DNA of 64,000 nt from Burkholderia sp. SRS-W-2-2016 (GTDB lineage Bacteria; Pseudomonadota; Gammaproteobacteria; Burkholderiales; Burkholderiaceae), in contig NZ_MSDV01000075.1 of assembly GCF_001931485.1 (NCBI RefSeq), positions 1 through 64,000 of the forward strand. The letters are read 5' to 3'. Under the pieces are notes generated by a model. It made no database searches. It saw nothing but the letters and a program-made list of their open reading frames with translations, and was not told the origin of the DNA. Shown here piece after piece: positions 46,308 to 59,200 of the stretch (position 1 is its first letter; each line of letters begins with the position of its first letter). The translations under genes and the position numbers were made by a program.

Positions 46308-47108
46308 ATGCAAATTAACGTCGTACTTGCCGACGATCACCCAGCCCTGGTCGCCGGCGTGAAATATGCGCTCGAGCCGGTAAGGACGATCAAGGTCACC
46401 GGCACTGCGCAAAATTCCAGCGAGATCATCCAGCTACTCGAAACGGTTGCCTGCGACGTACTGGTAGCCGATTACGCGATGCCCAACGGCGCCTATGGCG
46501 ACGGCATCACGCTGCTGTCCTATCTGCGGCGCCGCTATCCGGATCTGAAGATCATCGTCTTCACGATGGTCGACAATCCGGCCATCATGCGCGAGGTCGC
46601 GCGTCTGGGCGTCCATTCGTACCTGAACAAGACCGACGACCTCGACCGTCTGGTGTCGGCGATTCACGCGGTCTATGCGAATGCGATCTACTTCCCGAGC
46701 GAGAGCGCGCGCCAGGAAACCAACACGCGCGCATCGGCGAGCAAACCGACCGAACGCGTCGCGTTGTCCAAGCGTGAAATCGAGGTGATCCGTTTGTATG
46801 TATCGGGCATGGCGATCGGCGAAATCGCGAAGAAGCTGAACCGCAGCAAACAGACCATCAGTTCGCAGAAAACTACGGCGATGAAAAAGCTCGGCATCGT
46901 ACGCGATGCAGAACTGTTCCGCTACGCATGGGAAATGGGTATCGACGGCACGCCGCCGTCGACCTCGGACGACGAGGCAGCCGCTGCCCACCTCGCGGGC
47001 GGGGACGATCCGGACCACGCCGGCAGCCCCGACAATCCCGCCGGCGCCGGCGATACCAGCACCCCCGGCAACACCGGTAGCCCGCACAAATCGGGCAGCG
47101 GGCTGTAA
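46308..47108 (+). CDS. NarL/FixJ-family response regulator, RcsB/BvgA-like
   Basis: A 266-residue regulator. Receiver: acidic pair in LADDHP (Asp9/Asp10), phosphoacceptor Asp55 in VADYAMPNGAYGDGITLL, a sequence close to RcsB. The LuxR-type helix-turn-helix lies at about 147-205 (LSKREIEVIRLYVSGMAIGEIAKKLNRSKQTISSQKTTAMKKLG). The last 45 residues are a Gly/Pro/Asp-rich tail absent from RcsB and BvgA. It is transcribed away from the hybrid kinase and toward the giant autotransporter. Probable targets carry TAGGA/TCCTA half-sites. The role as regulator of the adhesins is inference. Confidence 0.93.
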   Translation: MQINVVLADDHPALVAGVKYALEPVRTIKVTGTAQNSSEIIQLLETVACDVLVADYAMPNGAYGDGITLLSYLRRRYPDLKIIVFTMVDNPAIMREVARLGVHSYLNKTDDLDRLVSAIHAVYANAIYFPSESARQETNTRASASKPTERVALSKREIEVIRLYVSGMAIGEIAKKLNRSKQTISSQKTTAMKKLGIVRDAELFRYAWEMGIDGTPPSTSDDEAAAAHLAGGDDPDHAGSPDNPAGAGDTSTPGNTGSPHKSGSGL

Positions 47109-47240
47109 TAGCGAGCCGCCTGTCCCCCGCACGCGAGACGGTTCGCTTCGCTACATCACTCTCATACCGCAGCGGCGGCCGCGTCTTCATAGCACGCGTA
47201 CCGCCACCGTCCGGCTCTCCCCAATCCACTCGCCGCACGC

Positions 47241-50200
47241 TCAGAAGCGCATCTTGAGCGAGCCCTGCACGTACTGACTCGTCGTGCCGCTGCCGAACTG
47301 CCCGCGATAGGTCAGCCCTAGCGACGCATTGCGCGTCACGTGGAAATCCAGCCCCGCTTCCACCAGCGCCGCATTGCGCGCGATCGGCACGCCCGCGATA
47401 TCGAACGCACTGCCGCCCGCGAACGCCAGCGCCGATACCGGCACCACGTCGCCGAACGCATGCTGCCAGCCGAGCGTCGCGCTCGCGGTCATCAGCGTGC
47501 CGTTGCGCAACGCCACATCGATCGACTGGCGGATGCCCAAGGTCGAGAACGTCGCATCGGTGTTGCTGCTGCTGGCGTGCAACGCCGCGAGGCCGCCCTG
47601 CTCGTTGATCGCGTCGGTGTGCAGATTTACGTAGGCCAGGCTCGCGAACGGTTCGAGCGACATCTGCCGCAGCGGGATCCGGTAGCCGACGTCGCCGAAT
47701 ACCTGCACGGTCTGCGCGTTGTAGCCCGCGGTGAGGCGGTCAGAATAGCCGGTGAGGACTGGCGAGCGGGTCGTGTCGATCGAATGCCACGTATAGGCCG
47801 CGCCTGCGCGTACGCCAAGCGCGCCCCACTGCGAGCCGCCATACACGCCGACGTGATAGTTGTTGCTGCTCGCCGACGAGCTGCGGTCGTCCACGTTCAT
47901 GTTGGTGCCGCTGTAGCCGGCCAGTGCGCCGACCCGCCAGCGCTGTGCGACCAGCGCATCCGCCCCCATCAGGAAACCGCCGGTGTTCTGCCGCAGTGTC
48001 GCCGCATTGCCGTCGCCATTCATATGGCCCCAGCCGCCGAACACGTGGGTCCAGACGACCGGCTCGCCTTCGCGCAGCGCACATTCACCGCCAGCAGTTG
48101 AAGGCGCAGCGCTCAACTGCGCCGTCGCGATCGGGTTCGCGCTGCTGCCGCTGCCGCCCGGCAGACAGAAGCTTTGCCGCACGCGATCGATCGCGACCTC
48201 GCGGACATAGCGGCTGTCGTCGAGCAGTGCCGACTTCACCGACGCGTGAATCTCTCCGGACAACTGATCGAATGCGGCGCGCGCTTCGGCATCGTTTGTC
48301 AGCGCCGCGACCGCCACCTTCAGCGCATTCGAGTCGTCCAGGCGATCCAGTCCACCCGCGGTGGCGCGCTGGTTCGGCGTGCCCGCTGCATCGACGAAAT
48401 AGCGCGTGCGATACGCCTTTAGATACACGTTGTTCGCATCGTAGCTGGCCACCAGATCGTAGAACGCGCCGCTCGTCGCGCCCGTCAGCGTATAGGCTCC
48501 GCTCACACCGCCGGTCGCGGTCAGCACCGTGTAGGTCGACGCCGCCGAATACTCGCCCGGGTTGTACTTGACCACGTCGAGCACCGCGCCCTGGCCGATC
48601 GCCGCGGAGCCGTTCACGTGAATGCGGTCCGACGACGTGCTGGTCGGGTCCAGTTCGACCTGGTAAATCGAGCCAGCCGCCTGGACGAAGCCTGCATTGA
48701 CGGTCAACGTGCCGATCGAGTTGCCCGGGGCGATGGTGCCGCCGCTCTGGATCGTGGTCGGGCCGACCGTGCCGTTGCCGCCGAGCGTCGCGCCGTTCTG
48801 CACGGTCACGTTCGAGCGCACCATCGAGCCGTTCACCGCAAGCCGGCCGGCCGCGACCGTGGTCGCGCCGGTCAGCATGTTCTCGCCGGTCAGATTCAAT
48901 GAGCCCGCGCCGGTCTTCGTGAAGGTGCCCGTGCCGTTGAGCACGTTCGCAAGCGCGACGTTGGCCGGCTGATCGATCACGAGCGCGCCGTAGTTCATGA
49001 TCGAGCCGCTGCCGAAGCTCGCCGCCGAGCCGATCAGCGTGCCCTCGGAGATCAACGTGCCGCCGCTGTAGGTGTTGGCGCCCGCCAGCGTCAATGCGCC
49101 CGCGCCGGTCTTGCTCAGACTGCCGGCGCCGCTCATGGTGCCGGAGAAGGTCGTATCGGCGCTGTTGCTGGCAGTGAGTACGGTGGCGCTCGAAGACCCA
49201 AGCGCCACCGCCCCCGCACCCGACAGGTTGTTCACGGTCTGCGAGAAATCGTTCAACGCGAGGGTCGCGCCGCTGTTCACGGTCACCGCCGAACTCGTTG
49301 CGATTGCGTTGGCGATGCCCATCGCGAGCGTGCCGCCGTTGACCGTGGTCGTGCCGGTGTAGCGGTTCAACGCCGACAGCGTCAGCGTGCCCGCGCCGGC
49401 CTTGGTCAGATCGATACCGTTCCAGCCGGTTGCCGAAGCAGCCTGGTCGGCCAGCGCGACATCGACGTTGAATGCGTCGGACGCATGGGCCAGCGTGAAC
49501 GTGCCATTGCCCTGCGCCGAGCCCGCCTGCCATGCAAGGCCGAAGCCGACCGTGTAATTCAGATTGTCCAGCGTGCGGCCGGTCACCCCGGTGGCCAGCA
49601 CCAGATAGTCGACCGGGCTCGCCGCGCTGCCGAGCGTGATCCCGCTGAAGTCGCCAGTGATCCCGTTAGTCGTGTTGACGATCGTGAAGCGTGTCGACGT
49701 CAACGCGCTCGCCGAGGACGGCGCATCCGCCGCGAAGCCCGCGATGTTCAGCACTCCTGCCAGCGTGGCCGAGTTCGCGGTGATGACCGGATTGTTCGAA
49801 CCGAGCGTGACGTTCAGCGTCGATCCGGCCGCTTCGGTGAACGCACCGCTCACGGCCAGTTGCGAATCGCCGGCGAAACTGGTCGTTGCGCCGCTTTGCG
49901 TCGTGTAGTCGGATGCATTGAACACGCCGTCCTGCGCGAACTCGAGCGTGCCGCCAGCGGCCGATACCGAACCCTGCGTCGAACCGGCCGCGCTCAGCGT
50001 CGCCACACCTGCGCCGGTCTTGGTCAGGCTGCCAGTGCCGGACAGCGTGTTGGCCAGGGTGCTGTCGGTGGCGAAGTCGAGTTGCAGCGCGGCGTTGTTG
50101 GTGACAGTGCCAGTGCCCACCGCGTTGCCGTTCGTTGCCAGGAGGGTGCCGGCGGTGACCGTCGTGCCGCCGCTATAGGTGTTGGTTCCCGTGAGTATCA

Positions 50201-53200
50201 ACTCGCCCGCGCCCGTTTTGTCGACGCTGCCCGCGCCGCTGATCGAGCCGGAGAAACTGGTAGCGCCGGTGTTGTTGGCGGTCAGTACGGTTGCCGCCGA
50301 TGAACCCAGCGAGACCACACCCGAACCGGACAGATTATTCAGCGTCTGCGAGAAATCATTCAACGCGAGCGTCGCGCCGCTTTCCACCGTCACTGCCAAA
50401 CTCGACGCCATTGCGTTCGCGATGCCCATCGCAAGCGTGCCGCCGTTGACCGCCGTACCGCCGGTGTAGGTGTTCTGTGCAGACAATGTCAACGTGCCCG
50501 CGCCGGCCTTGATCAGATCGGCGCCGCTCCAGCCGGTCGACGAAGCCGCCTGATCAGCCAACGCCACATCGACATTGAACGCGTCCGTCGCATTCGTCAG
50601 CGTGAAGGTGCCGTTGCCGAGCGTCGTCCCTGCCTGCCAGGTCAGGCCGAGGCCGACGTTGTAGTCGAACGAGTCTGCGCTGCGTTGCGCGGCGACTGTC
50701 AGGTAGTCGACCGGGCTCGACGCGCCGCCCAGTGTGATCGAAGTAAAGTCGCCGGTGATGCCGCCGGTCGTGTGAAGGATCGTGTACTGCGTATTGGGCA
50801 ACCCGCTCGCCGAGCCTGGCACGCTGCCGGTGAAGCCCGCGATGTTCAGCGCGCCGTTCAGGGTCGCGGTCGCGGCGCTGATCGCCGGGCTGTTGGTGCC
50901 GACGCTCACGCTCAGCGTCGAACCGGCGAGCTCGTTAAGCGCGCCGCTGATCGCCAGTTGCGCGTTCGCGCCGATGCTGGTCGTCGCGCCGCTCTGCGTG
51001 CTGTAGCTCGCCGCGTTGAACGCGCCGTTTTGCGCGAACGCCAGCGTGCCGGCGTTGACCACGACGGCGCCTTCAGTCGAACCTGTCGCGGTGATCGTCG
51101 CGGTGCCCGCGCCGGTCTTCGTTAGGCTGCCGGTGCCACTCAACGTGTTGGCCAGCGTGCTGTCGCCGGCGAAGTCGAGTTGCAACGCGGCGTTGTTGGT
51201 GACCGCGCCGGCGCCGAGCGTGTTGCCGTTAGTGGCGACGAGCGTGCCGGCGGTGACTGTCGTGCCGCCGCTGTACGTGTTGCTGGTTCCGGAAAGCGTT
51301 AGCGCGCCGGCGCCGGTCTTGTTCACGCTGCCCGCGCCGCTGATTGCGCCGGAAAAGGTTGTAGCCGCAGTGTTGTTGGCGGTCAGTACGGTGGCGCTTG
51401 ACGAGCCCAACGTCACCGCCCCCGCGCCCGACAGATCGTTCACCGTCTGCGAGAAGTCATTCAGTGCGAGCGTCGCACCGCTGTTCACGGTCACCGCCGA
51501 ACTCGATGCGATCGCGTTGGCGATGCCCATCGCGAGCGTGCCGCCATTCACCGTGGTCGTACCGGTGTAGCTGTTCACCGCCGACAACGTCAACGTCCCC
51601 GCGCCCGCCTTCGTCAGGTCAGTGCCGTTCCAGCCGCTCGACGACGCGGCCTGGTTCGCCAACGCGACGTCGACGTTGAATGCGTCGGTCGCATTCGTCA
51701 GCGTGAACGTGCCGCTGCCCAGCGTTGCACCCGCCTGCCAGGTCAGACCGAAACCGACGTTGTAGTCGAGCGTGTCGGCGCTGCGTTGCGCGGCGAGCGT
51801 CAGGTAATCGACCGGGCTCGACGCGCCGCCCAGTGTGATCGAACTGAAGTCGCCCGTGATGCCGCCGGTCGTGTGAAGGATCGTGTACAGCGTGCCGGGC
51901 AACGCGCTCGCCGAGCCCGGCGCGCCTGTCGTAAAGCCGGCGATGTTCAGGACACCGTTCAATGTCGCGGTGGCGGCGCTGATCGCCGGGCTGTTCGAAC
52001 CGACGGTCACACTCAGCGTCGAACCGGCGGCCTGCGTGAACGCGCCGGTAGTGGCGAGTTGCGAGGACGCGCCGACGCTGGTCGTCGCGCCGCTTTGCGT
52101 CGTGAAGCTGGCGGCGTTGAACACGCCGCTTTGAGCGAATGCCAGTGTGCCGGCGTTCACCGAGACGGCGCCTTCGGTCGAACCGGCCGCAGTCAATGTG
52201 GCAACGCCCGCGCCGGTTTTGGTCAGGCTGCCGGTGCCGCTCAGTGTGTTGGCCAGTGTGCTGTTGCCGGCGAAGTCGAGTTGCAGGGCGGCGTTGTTAA
52301 TGACCGCGCCGGTGCCGAGTGCGTTGCCGTTCGTGGCGACGAGCGTGCCCGCGGAAACCGTCGTGCCGCCGCTATACGTGTTGCTGGTCCCGGAAAGCGT
52401 CAGCGCGCCAGTGCCGGTCTTGTCGACGCTGCCCGCGCCGCTGATCGCGCCGGAGAAGGTTGTCGCGGCAGTGTTATTCGCGGTCAGCACAGTCGACGCG
52501 TTTGTGCCCAGCGTCACCGCCCCCGCGCCCGACAGATCATTCAGCGTCTGCGAGAAGTCATTCAACGCCAGCGTCGCACCGCTATTCACGGTCACTGCGG
52601 AACTCGTTGCGATTGCATTGGCGATGCCCATCGCAAGTGTGCCGCCATTCACCGTGGTCGTGCCGGTGTACGTGTTCTGTGCGGACAGCGTCAACGTGCC
52701 CGCGCCTTCCTTCGTCAAATCAGTCCCATCCCAACCGGTCGACGAGGCCGCCTGATTCGCCAGCGCTACGTCGACATTGAACGCGTCCGCCGCGTTCGTC
52801 AGCGTGAAGGTGCCGTTGCTGAGCGTCGTGCCCGCCTGCCAGGTCAGGCCAAAACCGACGTTGTAATCAAGCGCGTCCGCACTCGCGCGTGCGGCCAGCG
52901 TCAGATAGTCGACGGTACTGGCTGCACCGCCGAGCGAGATCGAACTGAAATCGCCGGTAATGCCGCCGGTCGTGTGAACGATCGTGTACAGCGTGCCCGG
53001 CAATGCACTCGCCGATGTCGGCGCGGTGGCCGTGAAGCCGGTTACGTTCAGCGTGCCGGCGAGGCTCGCCGTCGCCGCACTGATCGCCGGCTGGTTCGAG
53101 CCGATGGCGACGTTCAGGGTCGAGCCTGCGGCCTCGGTAAATGCGCCGCTGGTGACGAGTTGCGACGAAGCGCCGATGCCGGTCGTCGCGCCGCTTTGCG

Positions 53201-56200
53201 TCGTGTAGCTGGCGGCGTTGAACACGCCGCTTTGAGCGAATTGCAGCGTGCCGGCGTCGACTGACACCGCGCCTTCGGTCGAGCCTGCTGCGCTCAACGT
53301 CGCAGTGCCCGCGCCGGTCTTGGTCAGGCTGCCGGTGCCGGTCAGCGTGTTGGCCAGCGTGCTGTCGCCGGCGAAGTCCAGTTGCAACGCTGCGTTGTTG
53401 GTGACGGTGCCGGTGCCGAGCGCACCGCCATTCGTCGCGACGAGCGTGCCGGCGGAAACCGTCGTGCCACCGCTATACGTGTTGCTCGTTCCGGAAAGCG
53501 TCAATGCGCCCGCACCGGTCTTGTCGATACTGCCCGCGCCGCCGATCACGCCGGAGAACGTCGTATCCGCCGCGTCGTTCGCGGTTAATACAGTCGACGC
53601 ATTCGCGCCCAGCGTCACCGTGCCGGCACCCGACAGGTCGTTGACCGTCTGCGAAAAGTCGTTCAACGCGAGCGTCGCACCGCTGTTCACGGTCACCGCC
53701 GAGCTCGACGCGATCGCATCGGCGATGCCCATCGCGAGCGTGCCGCCATTCACCGTGGTCGCGCCGGTGTAGCTGTTCACCGCCGACAGCGTCAACGTCC
53801 CCGCGCCTTCCTTTGTCAGATCACGACCGTTCCAGCCGGTCGCCGATGCAGCCGCGTCGGCCAGCTCCACATCGACATCGAATGCATCCGTTGCGTTCGT
53901 CAGCGTGAACGTGCCGTTGCCGAGCGTCGCACCCGCAACCCACGTCAGGCCGAAACCGACGTTGTAGTCGAGCGCGTCCGCACTCGCGTGCGCGGCCAGC
54001 GTCAGATAGTCGACGGTACTGGTCGCGCCGCCCAGCGAGATCGAACTGAAATCGCCGGTGACGCCGCCGGTCGTGTGGATGATCGTGTACTGCGTGCCCG
54101 GCAACGCACTCGCGGACGCCGGCTGGTCCGATACGAAGCCCGCGATGTTCAACACGCCATTCAGCGATGCCGATGCGGCGCTGATGGCCGGTGCATTCGA
54201 GCCCAACGTGACGTTGAGCGTCGAACCGGCGGCCTGCGTGAACGCGCCGCTGGCGGTGAGTTGCGAGGAAGCGCCGACGCTGGTGGTCGCGCCGTTTTGC
54301 GTCGTGAAGTTGGCCGCGTTGAACACGCCGCTTTGGGCGAATGCCAGTGTGCCGGCGTTGACCGAGACCGCGCCTTCGGTCGACCCTGCCGCAGTCAACG
54401 TCGCGGTGCCCGCTCCGGTTTTGATCAGGCTGCCGGTGCCGGATAACGCGTTGGCCAGCGTGCTGTTGCTGGCGAAGTCCAGTTGCAACGCGGCGTCGTT
54501 AGTCACCGCGCCGGTGCCGAGCGCGTTGCCGTTCGTTGCTATCAGCGTGCCCGCGGAGACCGTCGTGCCGCCGCTATACGTGTTGCTGGTCCCGGAAAGC
54601 GTCAGTGCGCCGGTGCCAGTCTTGTTGACGCTGCCCCCGCCGCTGATCGCGCCGGAGAAGGTTGTCGCGACGGTGTTATTCGCGGTCAGAACGGTGGCGC
54701 TTGACGAGCCGAGTGTCACCGCCCCCGCACCCGACAGGTCGTTCAGCGTCTGCGAGAAGTCATTCAACGCGAGCGTCGCGCCGCTGTTCACGGTCACTGC
54801 GGAACTCGACGCGATTGCATTGGCGATGCCCATCGCAAGTGTGCCGCCATTCACCGTGGTCGTGCCGGTGTAGGTGTTCTGCGCCGACAGCGTCAGCGTC
54901 CCCGCGCCGGCCTTCGTCAGATCGGTCCCATCCCAGCCGGTCGACGAAGCAGCTTCGTTCGCCAAGGCCGCGTCGACATTAAATGCGTCCGCTGCGTTCG
55001 TCAGCGTGAACGTGCCGTTGCCGAGCGTTGCACCCGCCTGCCACGTCAGACCAAAACCGACGTTGTAATCGAGGCCACCCGTGCTCGCACGCGCGGCCAG
55101 CGTCAGATAATCGACCTGGCTCGATGCGCCGCCCAGCGAGATCGTGCCGAAGTCGCCAGTGATGCCGCCGGTCGTATGCAAGATCGTGTACAGCGTGCCG
55201 GGCAATGCACTCGCCGATGTCGGCGCGGTTGCCGTGAAGCCGGTTACGTTCAGCGTGCCGGCAAGGCTCGCCGTCGCGGCGCTGATCGCCGGTTGGTTCG
55301 AGCCGATGGCGACGTTGAGCGTCGAACCGGCGGCCTGGGTGAAGGCGCCGGTGGTGGCGAGTTGCGAGGACGCGCCGATGCTGGTCGTCGCAGCGCTTTG
55401 GGTCGCGTAGCTGGCGGCGCTGAACACGCCGCTTTGAGCGAATGCGAGGGTTCCGGCGTTGACCGACACCGCACCTTCGGTCGAGCCTGCCGCGCTCAAC
55501 GTCGCAGTACCCGCGCCGGTCTTGGTCAGGCTGCCGGTTCCTGAAAGCGTGTTGGCCAGCGTGCTGTTGCTGGCGAAGTCCAGTTGCAAGGCTGCGTTGT
55601 TGGTGACGGTGCCCGTGCCGAGCGCACCGCCGTTCGTTGCAACGAGCGTGCCTGCGGAGACCGTCGTGCCGCCGCTATAGGTATTGCTGGTCCCGGAAAG
55701 CGTCAGCGCACCAGTGCCCGTCTTGTCGACACTGCCCGCGCCGCTGATCGCGCCGGAGAACGTCGTCGCGGCCGCGTTGTTCGCAGTCAGCACGGTTGCG
55801 GCCGATGACCCCAACGTCACCGCCCCCGCGCCCGACAGATCGTTCAGCGTCTGCGAGAAGTCATTCAATGCGAGCGTCGCGCCGCTGTTCACGGTCACTG
55901 CCGAACTCGCTGCAATCGCATTGGCGATGCCCATCGCGAGCGTGCCGCCATCAACCGTCGTGGTGCCCGTGTACGTGTTCACCGCCGACAGCGTCAATGT
56001 CCCCGCGCCGTCCTTCGTCAGATCCGTTCCATCCCAGCCTGTCGACGAGGCCGCTTCGTTCGCCAGCGCCACGTCGACGTTGAATGCGTCCGCTGCGTTC
56101 GTCAGCGTGAACGTGCCATTGCCCAGCGTTGCGCCCGCCTGCCACGTCAATCCATAGCCGACGTTGTAATCGAGGCCATCCGCGCTCGCGCGCGCGGCCA

Positions 56201-59200
56201 GCGTCAGGTAGTCGAGGGTACTGGCTGCGCCGCCCATCGATATCGTGCCGAAGTCGCCGGTGATGCCGCCTGTCGTGTGCACGATCGTGTACAGCGTGCC
56301 CGGCAACGCACTTGCCGATGTCGGCGCAGGCGTCGTGAAGCCGGTTACGTTCAGCGTGCCCGCCAAGCTCGCCGTCGCGGCGCTGATCGCTGGGCTGTTC
56401 GAGCCGATGGCGACGTTGAGCGTCGAATCGGCGGCCTGGGTGAAGGCGCCGGTGGTGGCGAGTTGCGAGGACGCGCCGATGCTGGTCGTCGCGCCGCTTT
56501 GCGTCGTGAAGCTGGCGGCGTTGAACACGCCGTTCTGAGCGAACTGAAGTGTGCCGGCATTGACCGATACCGCGCCTTCGCTCGAACCTGCCGCAGTCAA
56601 CGTCGCGGTGCCCGCTCCGGTTTTGGTCAGGCTGCCGGTGCCGGATAACGCGTTGGCCAGCGTGCTGTTGCTGGCGAAGTCCAGTTGCAACGCGGCGTCG
56701 TTAGTCACCGCGCCAGTGCCGAGCGCGTTGCCGTTCGTTGCTATCAGCGTGCCCGCGGAGACCGTCGTGCCGCCGCTGTACGTGTTGCTGGCTCCGGAAA
56801 GCGTCAGTGCGCCGGTGCCAGTCTTGTCGACGCTGCCCCCGCCGCTGATCGCGCCGGAGAAGGTTGTAGCCGCGTTGTTGCTGGCAGTCAGCACGGTTGC
56901 GGCCGATGAGCCCAACGTCACCGCCCCCGCGCCCGACAGATCGTTCAGCGTCTGCGAGAAGTCATTCAACGCGAGCGTCGCGCCGCTGTTCACCGTGACT
57001 GCGGAACTCGACGCGATTGCATTGGCGATGCCCATCGCCAGCGTGCCGCCATTCACCGTGGTCGTGCCGGTGTAGGTGTTCTGTGCGGACAGCGTCAGCG
57101 TGCCCGCACCGGCCTTCGTCAGATCGGTCCCATCCCAGCCGGTCGACGAGGCCGCTTCGTTCGCCAGCGCTACATCGACATTGAATGCGTCCGCCGCGTT
57201 CGTCAGCGTGAATGTGCCGTTGCCCAGCGTCGTGCCCGCCTGCCAGGTCAGACCGAAACCGACGTTGTAATCGAGGCCACCCGTGCTCGCACGCGCGGCC
57301 AGCGTCAGATAATCGACCGTGCTCGATGCGCCGCCCAGCGAGATCGTGCCGAAGTCGCCAGTGATGCCGCCGGTCGTATGCACGATCGTGTACAGCGTGC
57401 CGGGCAATGCACTCGCCGATGTCGGCGCGGTTGCCGTGAAGCCGGTTACGTTCAGCGTGCCGGCAAGGCTCGCCGTCGCGGCGCTGATCGCCGGTTGGTT
57501 CGAGCCGATGGCGACGTTGAGCGTCGAACCGGCGGCCTGGGTGAAGGCGCCGGTGGTGGCGAGTTGCGAGGACGCGCCGATGCTGGTCGTCGCAGCGCTT
57601 TGGGTCGCGTAGCTGGCGGCGCTGAACACGCCGCTTTGAGCGAATGCGAGGGTTCCGGCGTTGACCGACACCGCACCTTCGGTCGAGCCTGCCGCGCTCA
57701 ACGTCGCAGTACCCGCGCCGGTCTTGGTCAGGCTGCCGGTTCCTGAAAGCGTGTTGGCCAGCGTGCTGTTGCTGGCGAAGTCCAGTTGCAAGGCTGCGTT
57801 GTTGGTGACGGTGCCCGTGCCGAGCGCATTGCCGTTCGTGGTTACCAGAGTACCGGCGGAGACCGTCGTGCCGCCGCTATAGGTATTGCTGGTCCCGGAA
57901 AGCGTCAGCGCACCAGTGCCGGTCTTGTCGACACTGCCCGCGCCGCTGATCGCGCCGGCGAAGGTTGTAGCCGCGTTGTTGTTGGCAGTCAGCACGGTTG
58001 CGGCCGATGACCCCAACGTCACCGCCCCCGCGCCCGACAGATCGTTCAGCGTCTGCGAAAAGTCATTCAATGCGAGCGTCGCGCCGCTCGCCACCGTCAC
58101 CGCTGAACTCGCCGCGATCGCATCGGCGACACCCGTCGCGAGCGTGCCGCCGTTCACCACCGTCGTGCCGGTGTAGGTGTTCTGCGCCGACAGCGTCAAC
58201 GTCCCCGCGCCCTCCTTCGTCAGATCGGTCCCATCCCAGCCGGTCGCCGACGGGTCCTGGTCGGCCAGCGCCGCATCGACATTGAACGCATCCGTCGCGT
58301 TCGCCAGCGTGAACGTGCCATTGCCCAGCGTCGCGCCCGCCTGCCAAGTCAGCCCGAAACCCGCGTTGTAATCGAGACCGTCCGTGCTGCGGTGCGCGCC
58401 CAGCGTCAGATAGTCGACCGGATTCACGTAGCCGACAAACGTGAACGAAGCGAAGTCGCCGGTGCCGCCCGTCGTATGAATCAGCGTGTATTCAGTCGAA
58501 GCCAGCGCGCTCGCCGACGTCGGCAACGCACCCGCGAAGCTCGCGATGTTCAACGTGCCGTTCAGCGACGCCGACGCCGCGGTGATCAGCGGCTCGTTGC
58601 CCGCGCCGACGTCGACGTTCAGCGTCGATCCGGCCGCCTGCGTCAACACACCGCCGAGCGTCAGTTGCGAATTCGGGCCCAGTTGCGTGGTCGCCCCGCC
58701 GCTCGTAGTCAAGCCGCCGGTGATCGCGAACACCCCGTTCTGCTGGAAAGCGAGCGTGCCGGCCGTGACCGTCACAGTACCCTGCGTCGAGTTCAGGCCG
58801 GTCAGCGTCGCCACGCCCGTGCTGGTTTTATTGAGCGTGCCCGCGCCGGTCAGCTGATTCGCGAGCGTGCTGTCCGCCGCGAAATCGAGTTGCAGCGTCG
58901 CCGCATTGCCGACCGCGCCGCTGCCCAGCGCCGCGCCATTGGTCGCGATCAGCGTGCCCGCGCCGATCGTCGTCCCGCCGCTGTAGTCGCTGGTCGTACC
59001 GGAAAGCGTCAGCGCACCTGTGCCGGTCTTGTTGAGCACACCTGCGCCCGACAGCGCGCCCGCATACGTCGTATTGGTCGCGCCATTCACCGCGGTCAAC
59101 GTGGCCGAACCGAGCAGGACCGAGCCGCTGCCCGACAGGTTGTTCGCGGTCTGATTCAGGTTGTTCTGACTCAGATCGAGCGTGCCGTTGACCGCCACGC

